Positions 24,726 to 33,769 of a stretch of 64,000 bases of DNA are shown here, one piece after another (the stretch's first letter is position 1; each line of letters begins with the position of its first letter). A program made the position numbers and the translations under genes. Source of the DNA: Chloroflexota bacterium (GTDB lineage Bacteria; Chloroflexota; Anaerolineae; Anaerolineales; Villigracilaceae). The notes under the pieces were generated by a model. The model worked only from the letters and a program-made list of their open reading frames with translations. It did no database searches and had not been told where the DNA came from. The stretch is taken from NCBI GenBank assembly GCA_021787595.1, contig JAJYLQ010000002.1, positions 158,543 through 222,542 of the forward strand, written 5' to 3'.

Positions 24726-25184
24726 TTATCCTTCGACGATCAGCGTGCCGTTCATGGTGGGGTTGGCGCGCCCGCCGCAGCAAATATCGCAATAGAAATC
24801 GTAGGTGCCGGCTTTGGTCGGCGTAAAGGTCAGCGTATTGGAGCTTTCAGGCTGGGCGATGAGGTTCAGTCCCAGTTCATCCACTGCCCATTGGTGCTTC
24901 CCGCCGCCATCCGTGTGGGCCGAATTATCCAGGCTGGTCAGGCGGATGGTGACCGGCTGGCCGACTTTGACGCGGATCTCGGTCTTATCGAATCCACTCA
25001 TCGAAGCGGCGATGTCAATCACATTCCCCGCCAATGGCGGAGGCGGCGGGCGGAAGAAGGCGGACTTGAGATAATAGCCTGCCAGACCCAGCACGCCAAT
25101 AACAACGACGGCGAAAGTGATCGAGCGAATGCGTTTCTGGCGCAACTGGGCTTCCCTGCGAATTTGGCGGGCGGATTTTTTCAT
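24726..25184 (-). CDS. Membrane-anchored cupredoxin
   Basis: A 152-residue protein with an N-terminal anchor (residues 20-42), a proline-rich spacer (RPPPPP) and a cupredoxin fold ending in GTYDFYCDICCGGRANPTMNGTLIVEG. Candidate copper ligands are His in SAHTDGGGKHQW, the Cys pair in CDICC and Met in the last turn. The layout is close to cytochrome oxidase subunit II or EfeO-type cupredoxins. It is coupled to the CcdA-like gene and preceded by a copper-chaperone-like HMA gene. Confidence 0.82.
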   Translation of the reverse strand: MKKSARQIRREAQLRQKRIRSITFAVVVIGVLGLAGYYLKSAFFRPPPPPLAGNVIDIAASMSGFDKTEIRVKVGQPVTIRLTSLDNSAHTDGGGKHQWAVDELGLNLIAQPESSNTLTFTPTKAGTYDFYCDICCGGRANPTMNGTLIVEG

Positions 25185-25206
25185 GTGATTTATCCTTGTT
25201 CAGATT

Positions 25207-25506
25207 TTATGCGGTCATGAGTTCGGCGCGATATTCATGGCCGACATCGTTGCCGGCGCGAGAGACAGCTTCGACCAGCAGGGGCGCGGATATTTTCTGT
25301 TTGTCGAATCTCACCTCAGCTACGCCCATATTCAAGTACACATCTGCTGCATAAACACCGTCCAATGCCAGCAGGCTATTGCGGACGCGCGTGGCGCAAT
25401 TCGGGCAGCCCATTCCCCAAATGGTCAGCAATGCTCTTTCAGCCTTCATAACCTGATCCGCCGTCGCGGTTTTGTGGATTGGTTCAACGTGACAATTTTC
25501 TTCCAT
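25207..25506 (-). CDS. HMA-domain copper chaperone-like protein
   Basis: A 99-residue protein with one heavy-metal-associated domain. The metal site is WGMGCPNCATRV (CxxC), followed by the usual beta-alpha-beta-beta-alpha-beta pattern (DVYLNMGVAEVRFD, LVEAVSRAGNDVG). An N-terminal extension (MEENCHVEPIHK) has one more Cys and two His. AAGGAG precedes the ATG. It probably delivers Cu(I) within the operon that also has a cupredoxin and a CcdA-like carrier. Confidence 0.88.
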   Translation of the reverse strand: MEENCHVEPIHKTATADQVMKAERALLTIWGMGCPNCATRVRNSLLALDGVYAADVYLNMGVAEVRFDKQKISAPLLVEAVSRAGNDVGHEYRAELMTA

Positions 25507-25553
25507 ACTTTTCTCCTTAAACTGATGAAGCGCTTAATTTGCGACGCTAACGA

Positions 25554-25664
25554 TCATTGCCATGCTGAGGCGGCCAGCAAACTGACTTTCAACCCGAAGA
25601 AGGGATGAATCAACAGGCCCGCCAGCGGGAGCGTACACATCCAGATTGCGATTGCAAGCACCAT
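25554..25664 (-). CDS. Possible 36-aa membrane ORF or relic
   Basis: A 36-codon frame with a hydrophobic composition (MVLAIAIWMCTLPLAGLLIH, then a second apolar stretch). There is no ribosome binding site, and a stop lies shortly upstream. It could be the tail of a decayed membrane protein between doxX and the HMA gene. Nothing else is seen in 25507-25742. Confidence 0.3.
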   Translation of the reverse strand: MVLAIAIWMCTLPLAGLLIHPFFGLKVSLLAASAWQ

Positions 25665-25742
25665 GTTATCGAGGTGATTCGCAGCGCTTCACAATATCTC
25701 TGGTGGGCCTGTTCAGGCACATAACGAAATCCAAACTTGATT

Positions 25743-26336
25743 TCACTTCGTGTTAGCCCTGGCGTTTCGGCCAGCGAGCAGCGGAGCGGAAGCCAGGAAG
25801 CCCCATCGTCCAAGCCGTGAGGTCAGCCAACTGTCCATGCCCCAATACAATCCGGCAGACGAGAAGAACAGCAGCGCAAAAACAGGTACGTAGATGATCG
25901 CCGCGCCAATGTCCGTTGCGCCCGGTCCGTACGGGCCGCCAAAGCCTTCCGCCACAGACCAGATGATCAGGGAAAGCAAAGCGCCGCCAACGTAGCCGAC
26001 ATTGCTGAAGAGACCCAGGATCAGGCTGATGGCAAGCGCCGTTTCCAGGATCGCCACGATGATGGCAAAGGCGGTGGGATCAATTTGCATGATGCCTTGC
26101 CAGAAATTGATCCAGGATTGAACGGCGGGTGGCTGGCCGTCCAGTGCGCTGGTCAGGTAGCCGCTAAAATTCTGGATAAAATCCGGCTGCCATTTGAGCC
26201 AGGCATTGATCACCCAGATCAGGCCCATGGCAATACGCACCGCGGCAATACCCTTCGTGCGCCATCCTTCCAGCGCAATGGCGCTCGTCCGCGTGTTGGG
26301 CTGCGCGCCCAGATGAGTTGTAACGCTCGCTGTCAT
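25743..26336 (-). CDS. DoxX family membrane protein
   Basis: A 197-residue protein with four transmembrane segments. The DoxX core is visible: RIAMGLIWVINAWLKW, AIIVAILETALAISLILGLFSNVGYVGGALLSLIIW and GATDIGAAIIYVPVFALLFF. DoxX proteins occur with thiol and sulfur redox systems and with quinol oxidases. GGAATACTGAA precedes the ATG. An operator-like palindrome lies 132 bases upstream. It heads the HMA-cupredoxin-CcdA group on the same strand. Confidence 0.87.
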   Translation of the reverse strand: MTASVTTHLGAQPNTRTSAIALEGWRTKGIAAVRIAMGLIWVINAWLKWQPDFIQNFSGYLTSALDGQPPAVQSWINFWQGIMQIDPTAFAIIVAILETALAISLILGLFSNVGYVGGALLSLIIWSVAEGFGGPYGPGATDIGAAIIYVPVFALLFFSSAGLYWGMDSWLTSRLGRWGFLASAPLLAGRNARANTK

Positions 26337-26467
26337 TTCAGTATTCCTTTCCTTGTCTTGATTTGCGGGAACCGCATGGCATCCCAGCCATCAAAACGTA
26401 TTGTGTGATATGGCACATTGTAGGGCTTTGCCTGAAGATTCCCAAGCGCCGTTTATCGCATGTTTCG

Positions 26468-26485
26468 ATAGGCATTTTGGCCTAT
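26468..26485. promoter_or_regulatory. Operator-like palindrome ATARGC-N6-GCYTAT, site 2
   Basis: ATAGGC ATTTTG GCCTAT, a perfect inverted hexamer pair, 132 bases upstream of doxX. Nothing else in the gap could be its target, because the gene on the other side ends here. Confidence 0.6.
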
Positions 26486-26492
26486 GTAAAAT

Positions 26493-26525
26493 TCAGGCTC
26501 TGGATATGACATGACCAGAGCCTGA
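26493..26525. other. Hairpin upstream of doxX
   Basis: Perfect 11-bp stem TCAGGCTCTGG/CCAGAGCCTGA with an 11-base loop and no T tract. It is next to operator-like site 2, so it may be regulatory or a repeat relic. Confidence 0.5.
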
Positions 26526-26591
26526 GGCGAAGTCCATTCGGGCAGATCGATATGGCAACATATATCGTGCCAATGATCATCACCAATTAGT

Positions 26592-26762
26592 ATTACCGCG
26601 CAAGGTCGAGCAATCGTTCCCTGCCAATTCTCCCTCACCCTTTCCCTCTCCCAAAGGGAGAGGGGACTCCCTTCCCCATTCGGGGGAAGGGTTGGGGATG
26701 AGGGCGAAAACGGTAGAAAAGCCATGAGCAGAACCCTCAATGCTCTAACTTTGCGCTGTAAT
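26592..26762 (-). mobile_element. MITE copy 4 (171 bp, inverted)
   Basis: Same element as at 7286, inverted, with one change in the left terminus (ATTACCGCG). TTAG target duplications are at 26587-26590 and 26764-26767. It lies 20 bases beyond the stop codon of the TetR gene. Confidence 0.92.
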
Positions 26763-26782
26763 GTTAGTCGGCCGAGACATGT

Positions 26783-27379
26783 CTACTCGCCATCCCGCAG
26801 CCCAAACGCATCGCGGACGGCTGCGCGCTGCAAGCGGTGGAACGTCTTTGCCAGATCTTCGAAGGTGTGGGGCTGGCGTTTCTCCAGCCACCATTGCAGC
26901 AGCTCGATCTGCGCCCCGGCCAGATAATTCGCCAGCACATCGAGCGGGATGCTGCTATCGGATTCAGTAAACGCGGCGCGCAGGCTGGCTTGGATTTCAC
27001 GCGCGCTTTTTTCGCGGATCCGCCGCAGGATCAGCTGACTATCCTTGCCATGAAAGACGGAATACAACCGCGCCCGCGCCTCCTCCAGATGCCGATATGC
27101 CGCGACCGTGCTTGGCGGCGCTTCCTGCGACAAGAGTTCTTCCCGCGATAAGGGATGGAGCGATCCGATTCGGAACTCGCTGACGATGGCTTCGTGGCAG
27201 CCAATGAATAATTCGTCCTTGCTGTTGTAATGCTGATAGAAAGTGGTGCGCCCCACGTTGGCGCGATCCACGATCTCCTGGATCGTGATTGCATCATAGC
27301 CGCGTTCGCCGATCAGTTCGATCAGCGCCTTTTGCAGGAGTTCGCGCGTCCGTTTTGGTCGTCGGTCAGGTTTTGCCAA
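26783..27379 (-). CDS. TetR/AcrR-family transcriptional regulator
   Basis: A 198-residue repressor. The N-terminal helix-turn-helix is typical: TRELLQKALIELIGERGYDAITIQEIVDRANVGRTTFYQHYNSKDELF. The ligand-binding C-terminal half is unlike any I can name. GGAG six bases upstream selects a TTG start at 27379; the open frame continues 91 codons further with no signal. An inverted repeat at 27440-27469, 61 bases upstream, is a likely autoregulatory operator. It may also control the divergent methyltransferase gene. Confidence 0.88.
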   Translation of the reverse strand: MAKPDRRPKRTRELLQKALIELIGERGYDAITIQEIVDRANVGRTTFYQHYNSKDELFIGCHEAIVSEFRIGSLHPLSREELLSQEAPPSTVAAYRHLEEARARLYSVFHGKDSQLILRRIREKSAREIQASLRAAFTESDSSIPLDVLANYLAGAQIELLQWWLEKRQPHTFEDLAKTFHRLQRAAVRDAFGLRDGE

Positions 27380-27439
27380 GAGGTCTCCTCGGGTTTTGAT
27401 TTTACTCCACCGCAACACGGAAAGCATCGGACGAAACGA

Positions 27440-27469
27440 TTCCGAACAATCCGCTCGATCTGTTCGGAA
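27440..27469. promoter_or_regulatory. Likely operator of the TetR-family regulator
   Basis: Perfect 9-bp inverted repeat TTCCGAACA-N12-TGTTCGGAA, placed 61 bases before the TetR start. The gap 27470-27866 also contains small GC-rich hairpins (GGCGCCAAGGCGCC at about 27731 and CCGGGGATTTATCCCCG at about 27798) and no gene. Confidence 0.5.
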
Positions 27470-27866
27470 ACGAACACTGCCCGAGGTTTGATTATTGACC
27501 TCATCCGTGAAACAGCGTAGTATGGGTATCGAACGTTGAAACTCTGCCTGAAGAAAATAGGTGTGCTTCATGGTTCGCGCAGTGAAAACCATGTTCACAG
27601 ATTCGGGAGTCAGCGAAGAGAATATTCGCGCTGAAGAGTTCGCCGGATTCAATGTGAATGAAATTCATAACTGATGTTACGCAGCGGCTCGTTTCGGCGG
27701 GATCAATCCCTGCCTCAGTCCATGAAAGTGGCGCCAAGGCGCCACTCGTTACGCCAACCCGCAGGCGTCGCCGTGGCGGCAGCTTCCAAGCCCTGAGCCG
27801 GGGATTTATCCCCGCTGGCTGCGTAAGGTGAGTTCATAAGATCAATAACTGAGCAACAAGGAAAGG

Positions 27867-28577
27867 ATGACAAATATGCATTCGTTTGCAGGACACCAGC
27901 ACAGGAAATCGGGTGAAGCGTCACCGAAGATAACCAGAGGCTTGGTTCTCGATACCGGCTGGCGCTACGATTTGATGGAGTGGTTCTTCGATACATTTTT
28001 CCTGCGAGGCAAGCTGCAGGAGCTTCGACAAAGAACGGCCGACCTCGCTCACGTTCAGAGTGGGGATAAGGTGTTGGATGTGGGCTGCGGCACAGGAACG
28101 CTGGCGATGTTCGTTGCACCGCGCGTCGGCGCGGCAGGTCGAGTCTTTGGCATTGATCCCGGCACGCAACAGATCGCTTGCGCTCGTTCCAAAGCGGCTC
28201 GACGAGACTTACCCATCGAATTCCAAGTCGGTGTGATCGAACATCTTGACTTTCCCGACCGGACCTTTGACGTTGTCCTTAGCACGATCATGATGCACCA
28301 TCTGTCCGACACTCTCAAGCGCCAGGGACTCGCTGAGATTTTCCGCGTCCTCAACCCTGGGGGACGATTGGTGATCGCTGATTTCAATCGTCCAGAAGAA
28401 CAGCCGGCCCAATCCAAACGCTTCGGACCCGGTGGAAGCCGAATGGAAAATCTGGAGGCGCTCGTTAAGGAGGCCGGCTTCATACAAGTGGAAATGGACG
28501 AGATGCAACTTCCGCGATTTCCCGGTCATTCTGCGGGCTTCGCTGGCTTTGTCAGCGCAAAGAAGCCAACTTCTTAA
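27867..28577 (+). CDS. Class I SAM-dependent methyltransferase
   Basis: A 236-residue methyltransferase. Motif I is VLDVGCGTGTLAMFVAPRVG, followed by the acidic ribose-binding residue in VFGIDPG, motif II/III FDVVLSTIMMHHL and FRVLNPGGRLVIADF. This is the UbiE/Methyltransf-11 layout. AAGG before the ATG fits. It is the only plus-strand gene inside the minus-strand metal island and is divergent from the TetR gene. A small-molecule substrate is likely but unknown. Confidence 0.85.
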   Translation: MTNMHSFAGHQHRKSGEASPKITRGLVLDTGWRYDLMEWFFDTFFLRGKLQELRQRTADLAHVQSGDKVLDVGCGTGTLAMFVAPRVGAAGRVFGIDPGTQQIACARSKAARRDLPIEFQVGVIEHLDFPDRTFDVVLSTIMMHHLSDTLKRQGLAEIFRVLNPGGRLVIADFNRPEEQPAQSKRFGPGGSRMENLEALVKEAGFIQVEMDEMQLPRFPGHSAGFAGFVSAKKPTS

Positions 28578-28666
28578 AATGGATTTCGCTTGGTATGTGT
28601 ATCATGTTCACCTGCCGCCGGAGTTCAAATCGAGCGCTATTCTCATGCCTGACTTGACGTAGCGGC

Positions 28667-28855
28667 CTAATGGTGCGAGCCATGCTCGTCGTGGTGTTCG
28701 TGCTTCTGCGGATGGCCGTATTTGTGCGGGTCGGCATCGAATTTGCTGACGCAGTTCTGCGAGCAGAAATAAAACGTCCGCCCTTCATGTTCGCGCTTGG
28801 CGAACGCCTTTTCTGATTCGATCTCCATTCCGCAAACGGGATCTTTGACTTTCAT
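28667..28855 (-). CDS. YHS-domain protein with His-rich tail
   Basis: A 62-residue YHS protein: VKDPVCGMEIE, then EGRTFYFCSQNCVSKFDADPHKY, and a His-rich end (KHEHHDEHGSHH) that could bind copper, zinc or mercury. The three cysteines match those of YHS domains in metal-trafficking proteins. AAGGAG precedes the ATG. It is nearly identical in core sequence to the N-terminus of the copper ATPase encoded just upstream. Confidence 0.9.
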   Translation of the reverse strand: MKVKDPVCGMEIESEKAFAKREHEGRTFYFCSQNCVSKFDADPHKYGHPQKHEHHDEHGSHH

Positions 28856-28869
28856 CGTAATCTCCTTTC

Positions 28870-29247
28870 TTACTCAACGATCAATTTGCCGCGCAGCATG
28901 CCCATCTGGCACTGGAACTCGAATTCGCCGGTCTTATCGGGCATGAACTCCACGGACACCGTTTCGCCTTCGGGGAGCCTGGCGCTCTTCTGAAAGTCTG
29001 GGATGAGTACCATCTCGGAGCAGGAGGCGGACTCTGAACGAACGAAGTTCAAGCGCACCGGCTTGCCTTTCTCCACGACGATCACATCGGGCGTATAACC
29101 GCCCTTCACCAGCACCATCAGTTCCTGATATCCGCTGCTGGATACGGCGGCTTTCACGCCGGGCTTCTTCACCATCCAGAAGAACCAGACGATGGCTGCG
29201 ATGGCCGCCAGGCCAAGTAGCGTTACGAAAATTTTATCGGGGGTCAT
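28870..29247 (-). CDS. Membrane-anchored cupredoxin-like protein
   Basis: A 125-residue protein with an N-terminal hydrophobic anchor (residues 6-26) and a cupredoxin fold: PDVIVVEKGKPVRLNFVRSESASCSEMVLIPDFQKSA, then EFEFQCQMGMLRGKLIVE. Likely ligands are the Cys and Met residues of SCSEM and CQMGM, but no classical first His is visible, so copper binding may be atypical. It lies between a YHS protein and the copper ATPase on one strand and probably belongs to the same operon. Confidence 0.8.
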   Translation of the reverse strand: MTPDKIFVTLLGLAAIAAIVWFFWMVKKPGVKAAVSSSGYQELMVLVKGGYTPDVIVVEKGKPVRLNFVRSESASCSEMVLIPDFQKSARLPEGETVSVEFMPDKTGEFEFQCQMGMLRGKLIVE

Positions 29248-29270
29248 AATCTTTTCTCCAATTCTGTTTC

Positions 29271-29328
29271 TGTCATTGCGAGCAATCCCTGTTTCGAGGA
29301 GAATGCTTCCCGAAGACTCGCAATGACG
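29271..29328. repeat. Dispersed palindromic repeat, TGTCATTGCGAG type
   Basis: Begins TGTCATTGCGAG and ends CTCGCAATGACG with GAAGCATTCTCC-like inner sequence, as at 2003 and 53962. It separates the ATPase stop from the cupredoxin start. Confidence 0.75.
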
Positions 29329-29335
29329 AATGTAA

Positions 29336-32014
29336 TCAAGCCGGTTTCCAGCTCTTGAGCCGGTTGGCATTGCTGATGACGGTCACACTGCTGAATGCCA
29401 TCGCTAATCCGGCCAGGATGGGTGAGAGCAAAATGCCGAAGAATGGATACAGCACACCAAGTGCGATCGGAATGCCCGCCGAGTTGTAAATGAACGCGCC
29501 AGCCAGGTTTTGATACACATTGCGCATCGTGGCGCGGCTCAACTGGATGGCAGTCACTACCCCCGTCAGGCTGCCTTTGATAAGGGTAATGTCGGAGGCT
29601 TCGATGGCAACATCCGTGCCGGTGCCGATCGCCATGCCAATGTCGGCCTGGGCAAGGGCGGGCGCGTCGTTGATGCCGTCGCCGACCATGGCAACTTTCT
29701 TGCCTTCGAGTTGCAATTTCTGCACATTGTGTGCCTTGTCCTGCGGCAAAACTTCCGCCAGCACACGCTCCACGCCCACCTGCCGCGCAATCGTTTTGGC
29801 AGTGCGTTCGTTATCGCCGGTGATCATCACCACTTCCAGGCCCATCTTCTTCAGCTCCGCGATGGCAGCTTTAGAGTCTTCCTTGACCGTATCTGCCACC
29901 GCAATGATGCCCGCGGCTTTGTTGTCCAACGCGATGTACATCGGCGTCTTGCCATCGTCAGCGAGAGATTTGGATTTCTCCTCCAAGTCTCCAAGTGCGA
30001 TTCCTTCGCGGTCCATCAACTTCAGATTCCCGATCAGCACGCGCCGTCCCTCGACTTTGGCCGAGACGCCGTGACCGGGGATGGCGTCGAACGTTTCGAC
30101 GCTGCTCAGCTTGATGCCGCGCGCCTGTGCGCCTTCCACAATCGCCAACGCCAGCGGATGTTCAGAGCCGCGTTCGACACTTGCTGCGAAACGCAATAGA
30201 TCAACATCGGTTAATGGAGGCTGGTTAATGGATAACTCCATGTTCCATGATCCATTAACCACAATATCCGTCACCGCCGGTTGGCCCTTTGTGATCGTAC
30301 CGGTCTTATCGAGGACAACGGTGTTCAATTTTTCAGCCGTTTGCAGGGACACGCCGGAACGGATCAAAATGCCGTTCTGCGCGCCGAGGCCGATGCCGGT
30401 CGTCAGGCTCATGGGCGTCGCCATGCCAAGCGCGCACGGGCAGGCGATGATCAGGGTCGTGACGGCCACGATCAAACCGTAGGTCAGGGCGGGAGACGGG
30501 CCAAAGTCATACCAAACCACGAAGCCGATGACGGCCAGGATCATCACCGCGGGGGTGAAGTAGGTCGAGACCTGATCCACAATGCGCTGGATCGGCACTT
30601 TGCTGCCCTGTGCATCCTGCACGAGGCGGATGATATTCGAGAGTGCAGTGTCCTTGCCGACCTTGGTGGTGCGGAACTTGAACGCGCCGGTCTTGTTGAT
30701 CGTCGCGCCGATCACCTCGTCGCCGACTTTCTTCGAGACGGGAAGCGATTCGCCGGTAATCATGGACTCATCCACTGCCGATTGTCCCTCGATCACTTCG
30801 CCGTCCACCGGGATCTTTTCACCGGGGCGCACGACTACGATGTCGTTGACCAGCACTTCTTCGACAGGAATATCTATTTCCTCCCCATCCCGGACCACCC
30901 GCGCGGTCTTGGCTTGCAGGCCGATCAGTTTCTTGATGGCTTCCGAGGTACGGCCTTTGGCTTTGATTTCCATCGCCAGCCCGAGCACCACCAGCCCGGT
31001 CACTACGACTGTGACATCATAATAAACGTCCACAAATTCGCGGGATGGGAAGATTTGCGGAAAGAGCAGTGCAATGGTGGAGTACAGCCAGGCAACGGAT
31101 GTGCCGAGCGCAATGAGCGTGTGCATGTTAGCCGAGCGGTGTTTGAAGCCTTCCCACATGCCGGTGAAGAACTGGCTGCCGGAATAGGCCATGACCGTAA
31201 TGCTCGCAATTCCGAGGACTGCCCAGAGAACCCACTGGGCTGAACTGCCGCGCGGGAACCAGTCACGCAGCACCGGGAAGAAACTGGCATAAGACAGGAT
31301 CATGGTCGGCGTGCCGATGATGGCGGCAAACCACCATTTGCGCATCAGCGCGCGGTATTCTTTTTCGACGGTCTGTGCTTCCTTGTCCATTTCGGGTTCA
31401 GAGGCTTCGGCGGCGCGCGCCGCTTTGTATGGCCCGGCATTTTCGACGGCTTTGGTTAGCTGGCTCAAGTCGCCGACGACCGGCGAATATTCGATTTTGA
31501 CTTCGCTGGTCGCGGCGTTCATCGTGGCATCCAGCACATCAGGCACAGCCTTGAGCGCGTCTTCGATTCTGGTCACGCATTCTGCACAATACAACCCGCT
31601 GACCTTCAAGCGCATGGCCTGGCCGTCGGCGGTGAAGCCCGCGCCGCGCACCGCGTCCAACAGATCGGCGACAGTGACACTCGATGGATCGTACTCCACA
31701 AAGACGCGGCCCTCTTTCGCATTGGCGGTCGCTTTGCTCACGCCGGATAACGCGCGCAGCGCGCCTTCCAGCGCCGGGCCGCCCGATTTACGGAATCCGC
31801 TGACGGGGAGCGCGATGCGGAGCGGTCCGCTTGCGTTCTCGGCAATGCCGGTTGTCGCCGATGAAACTACCGAGGCGTAACGATGCGGGTCGGCATCGAA
31901 TTTTTCGACACAGGCTTGGGAACAAAAGTAGAATGTCTGCCCCATGTGCTGGCGCGTGGCAAACGCGTCCTTGGGGTCAATCTCCATTCCACACATAGGA
32001 TCATGAATTGTCAT
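29336..32014 (-). CDS. copA: Copper-type P1B ATPase with N-terminal YHS domain
   Basis: An 892-residue heavy-metal pump that exports Cu(I). Domains in order: YHS (residues 3-45, PMCGMEID and [13 protein letters not shown]), a degenerate HMA lacking CxxC (about 65-130), a second HMA with GLYCAECV (about 135-200), then eight transmembrane helices. The membrane CPC motif is [13 protein letters not shown], the phosphorylation site is [11 protein letters not shown], the HP motif is GSEHPLALA, and the hinge is [23 protein letters not shown] upstream fits the ATG at 32014. The overlapping palindromes at 32097-32132 probably form its operator. Confidence 0.94.
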   Translation of the reverse strand: MTIHDPMCGMEIDPKDAFATRQHMGQTFYFCSQACVEKFDADPHRYASVVSSATTGIAENASGPLRIALPVSGFRKSGGPALEGALRALSGVSKATANAKEGRVFVEYDPSSVTVADLLDAVRGAGFTADGQAMRLKVSGLYCAECVTRIEDALKAVPDVLDATMNAATSEVKIEYSPVVGDLSQLTKAVENAGPYKAARAAEASEPEMDKEAQTVEKEYRALMRKWWFAAIIGTPTMILSYASFFPVLRDWFPRGSSAQWVLWAVLGIASITVMAYSGSQFFTGMWEGFKHRSANMHTLIALGTSVAWLYSTIALLFPQIFPSREFVDVYYDVTVVVTGLVVLGLAMEIKAKGRTSEAIKKLIGLQAKTARVVRDGEEIDIPVEEVLVNDIVVVRPGEKIPVDGEVIEGQSAVDESMITGESLPVSKKVGDEVIGATINKTGAFKFRTTKVGKDTALSNIIRLVQDAQGSKVPIQRIVDQVSTYFTPAVMILAVIGFVVWYDFGPSPALTYGLIVAVTTLIIACPCALGMATPMSLTTGIGLGAQNGILIRSGVSLQTAEKLNTVVLDKTGTITKGQPAVTDIVVNGSWNMELSINQPPLTDVDLLRFAASVERGSEHPLALAIVEGAQARGIKLSSVETFDAIPGHGVSAKVEGRRVLIGNLKLMDREGIALGDLEEKSKSLADDGKTPMYIALDNKAAGIIAVADTVKEDSKAAIAELKKMGLEVVMITGDNERTAKTIARQVGVERVLAEVLPQDKAHNVQKLQLEGKKVAMVGDGINDAPALAQADIGMAIGTGTDVAIEASDITLIKGSLTGVVTAIQLSRATMRNVYQNLAGAFIYNSAGIPIALGVLYPFFGILLSPILAGLAMAFSSVTVISNANRLKSWKPA

Positions 32015-32096
32015 GGGATCACCTTCCAATCAATACGATGCAGGAAGTATAGGACGTGTAGAGTTGATTTGCCAGAAGAATTGTGCCTACTTAAAT

Positions 32097-32132
32097 ATAA
32101 GCCAAATGGCCTATCTTTTGGATAGGCCATTT
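32097..32132. promoter_or_regulatory. Overlapping operator-like palindromes upstream of copA, site 3
   Basis: ATAAGC CAAATG GCCTAT (32097-32114) overlaps a second perfect palindrome AAATGGCCTATC-N5-GATAGGCCATTT (32104-32132). The first lies 83 bases upstream of copA and matches the N6-spaced consensus of the other four sites. Confidence 0.65.
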
Positions 32133-32152
32133 AAAGATGCGAATATGATTTT

Positions 32153-32509
32153 CTATTTCAATGCCGTGCCGCAGTACGGACAATTCTGCCAATCGGTTTG
32201 GACGCTCTTTCCGCAATGCGGGCAGGGATGCTGGGAGGAGGGCGGCGTTGATTTGCCGGAATTCTGCGCCAGCCAGAAGACGCCCAGCACAACCAGCGCG
32301 AGGAAGCCGAGGGGAATCAGCCACATGAACATCATGCCGATCCACCCGAAGGGAGCGAACCCCCAGCCCATCATGCCGGGACCCATCATGCCCCAGCCGC
32401 CATAACCCGAGTTGTTATATCCCCAGCCCGACATCATGCCGCCGCCAAAGAGAAACAGAAGGGCAAGGAGAACAACGATTCCAATCACCAGCCAACCTGT
32501 CTTTTTCAT
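32153..32509 (-). CDS. Gly/Met-rich membrane protein with C-terminal zinc ribbon
   Basis: A 118-residue protein: one N-terminal helix, a Gly/Met/Trp/Tyr-rich stretch (GPGMMGWGFAPFGWIGMMF), a second helix, and a C-terminal zinc ribbon CPHCGKSVQTDWQNCPYCG. The methionines may favour Cu(I) at the membrane surface. It is upstream of copA on the same strand but separated by the operator-like sites, so copA may have its own promoter. No named family. Confidence 0.75.
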   Translation of the reverse strand: MKKTGWLVIGIVVLLALLFLFGGGMMSGWGYNNSGYGGWGMMGPGMMGWGFAPFGWIGMMFMWLIPLGFLALVVLGVFWLAQNSGKSTPPSSQHPCPHCGKSVQTDWQNCPYCGTALK

Positions 32510-32640
32510 AGCGATTCCTTTCCGCTATTTGATGAACCAAGCATACCCTCTGTGATTAAAGATTCTGTAAAGGTTGAAAAAAGAGTGTATGAAAGTTTTG
32601 TCGAACCATGGTTTGATCGGCAATTCTCAGAGCATGATCT

Positions 32641-33309
32641 TTATGCATTCGGCGTTGGAGCTTTAAAACGAAAGCCGCAGGATGGGCCCCCGCTTGCGAG
32701 GGTCTCGGTCCGTTCGAGCCAGCCTCCCCACATTTCCGCCAAGGCAAAATCCAGATCGCACCACGTTCCCACGCAAAGGTCCGCCGCGCCTTGCCCCCGG
32801 AAGTATTCGGCCACGACACATCTTTTGATATTGAACGATATTCCATCATCGCTGGGCAAACGTTCCAAAAGATAGCCTGGCGGGCTGAACGGGAATCGCA
32901 GGAATGCATTGACCGCAAAACGCATCTGGTCACGTGGATTGTGTTTATGGAGCCGGGCCAGTGTGATGGGGATCGCACCCCATTTTTCGTAGATCTTCCA
33001 GGCCATGTCGCCGATCAACTCAATGGCGTAGCCTCGTTCAACTCCGGACTCCAGCATGGTTTGGAAACAGCACAACGTGATGCAGGAGAGCAGCAGGTTC
33101 ATCTGGTTGCCCAATGAGGGCTGCACAGGCACGCGAGAGGCAAGCCGCTCGTATTTCATCCAAACTTCGTCGAGGATGCTTTGAACATCCTCGCGGGTGA
33201 AACGTCCCCTGGCAGGCTGGGTTCGATCCCGGCTTCGACCTGCCAGCCCGGCAAAAGCGGCCTGTCTGATTGTTGGCTGATAGATCAATTTCAGTGTCTT
33301 TGGATTCAT
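32641..33309 (-). CDS. L-2-amino-thiazoline-4-carboxylate hydrolase-like protein
   Basis: A 222-residue protein with the pattern of PF14196: a helical N-terminal half and the C-terminal motif VVAEYFRGQGAADLCVGTWCDLDFALAEMWGG followed by TLASGGPSCGFRF, with three conserved cysteines. Characterised relatives open the thiazoline ring in cysteine formation from ATC; many other members sit in metal or thiol contexts and are untested. GGAG seven bases before 33309 is preferred over the earlier Met at 33342. A GCCTATC-N10-GATAGGC palindrome overlaps the start region. Confidence 0.75.
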   Translation of the reverse strand: MNPKTLKLIYQPTIRQAAFAGLAGRSRDRTQPARGRFTREDVQSILDEVWMKYERLASRVPVQPSLGNQMNLLLSCITLCCFQTMLESGVERGYAIELIGDMAWKIYEKWGAIPITLARLHKHNPRDQMRFAVNAFLRFPFSPPGYLLERLPSDDGISFNIKRCVVAEYFRGQGAADLCVGTWCDLDFALAEMWGGWLERTETLASGGPSCGFRFKAPTPNA

Positions 33310-33339
33310 CCTGTTGCTCCAATACATTAATATGAACGA

Positions 33340-33371
33340 CATGGCCTATCCGGAAGATTGGATAGGCCATG
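33340..33371. promoter_or_regulatory. Palindrome CATGGCCTATC-N10-GATAGGCCATG
   Basis: Perfect 11-bp arms upstream of the ATC-hydrolase-like gene, sharing the GGCCTATC/GATAGGCC half-sites with the copA region but with a 10-base spacer. It may be an operator or the stem of an attenuator. Confidence 0.5.
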
Positions 33372-33387
33372 CAAAGAAGAGAGTGAT

Positions 33388-33567
33388 TTAATGATGATGA
33401 GCGTGCTCATCGGCCTTGCCAAGATACTTCTCAGGCTCTTTATCAAAGGACTTTTTGCAGCCAAGTGAGCAGAAGTAATACGTTTGTCCTTTGTACTCGG
33501 ACCTGCCTGCCGCAGTCGCCGGATCGATGTCCATGCCGCATACGGGATCTTTCACTGTCGTTGCCAT
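33388..33567 (-). CDS. YHS-domain protein with His tail
   Basis: A 59-residue YHS protein: VKDPVCGMDID, YKGQTYYFCSLGCKKSFDKEPEKY and a tail ending AHHH. It is the third YHS protein of the island and near-superimposable on the one at 28667. AAAGGAG precedes the ATG. An operator-like palindrome lies 70 bases upstream. A soluble metal-binding or metal-sensing accessory role is inferred. Confidence 0.88.
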   Translation of the reverse strand: MATTVKDPVCGMDIDPATAAGRSEYKGQTYYFCSLGCKKSFDKEPEKYLGKADEHAHHH

Positions 33568-33636
33568 GTTTTTCTCCTTTCCGTAATTATCTCTGTTCAA
33601 GATGGATGGAGTCAGCGCCAATTGGCTTATCATCCA

Positions 33637-33654
33637 ATGGGCAGATTTGCCTAT
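33637..33654. promoter_or_regulatory. Operator-like palindrome ATARGC-N6-GCYTAT, site 4
   Basis: ATGGGC AGATTT GCCTAT, one mismatch to consensus, 70 bases upstream of the YHS gene start. Confidence 0.5.
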
Positions 33655-33682
33655 TATTGCGCCAGGCAGGCAATTCAGATTT

Positions 33683-33762
33683 CAGGATGGTGCGGGTGAT
33701 TTCGCGTTATCTTCTTTGGCGGGCGCGGCGTACTTTCCGGCTCTCTTTCGAACAACTGCCTG
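33683..33762 (-). pseudogene. Remnant of a YHS-domain gene
   Basis: On the minus strand CRQLFERE followed, after a one-base frame change, by AGKYAAPAKED matches the C-terminal half of the YHS protein at 37222 (CRHLFEREPGKY). It has no start and is frameshifted, lying just past the stop of the histidine kinase gene. Confidence 0.45.
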
Positions 33763-33769
33763 CAGAGTG

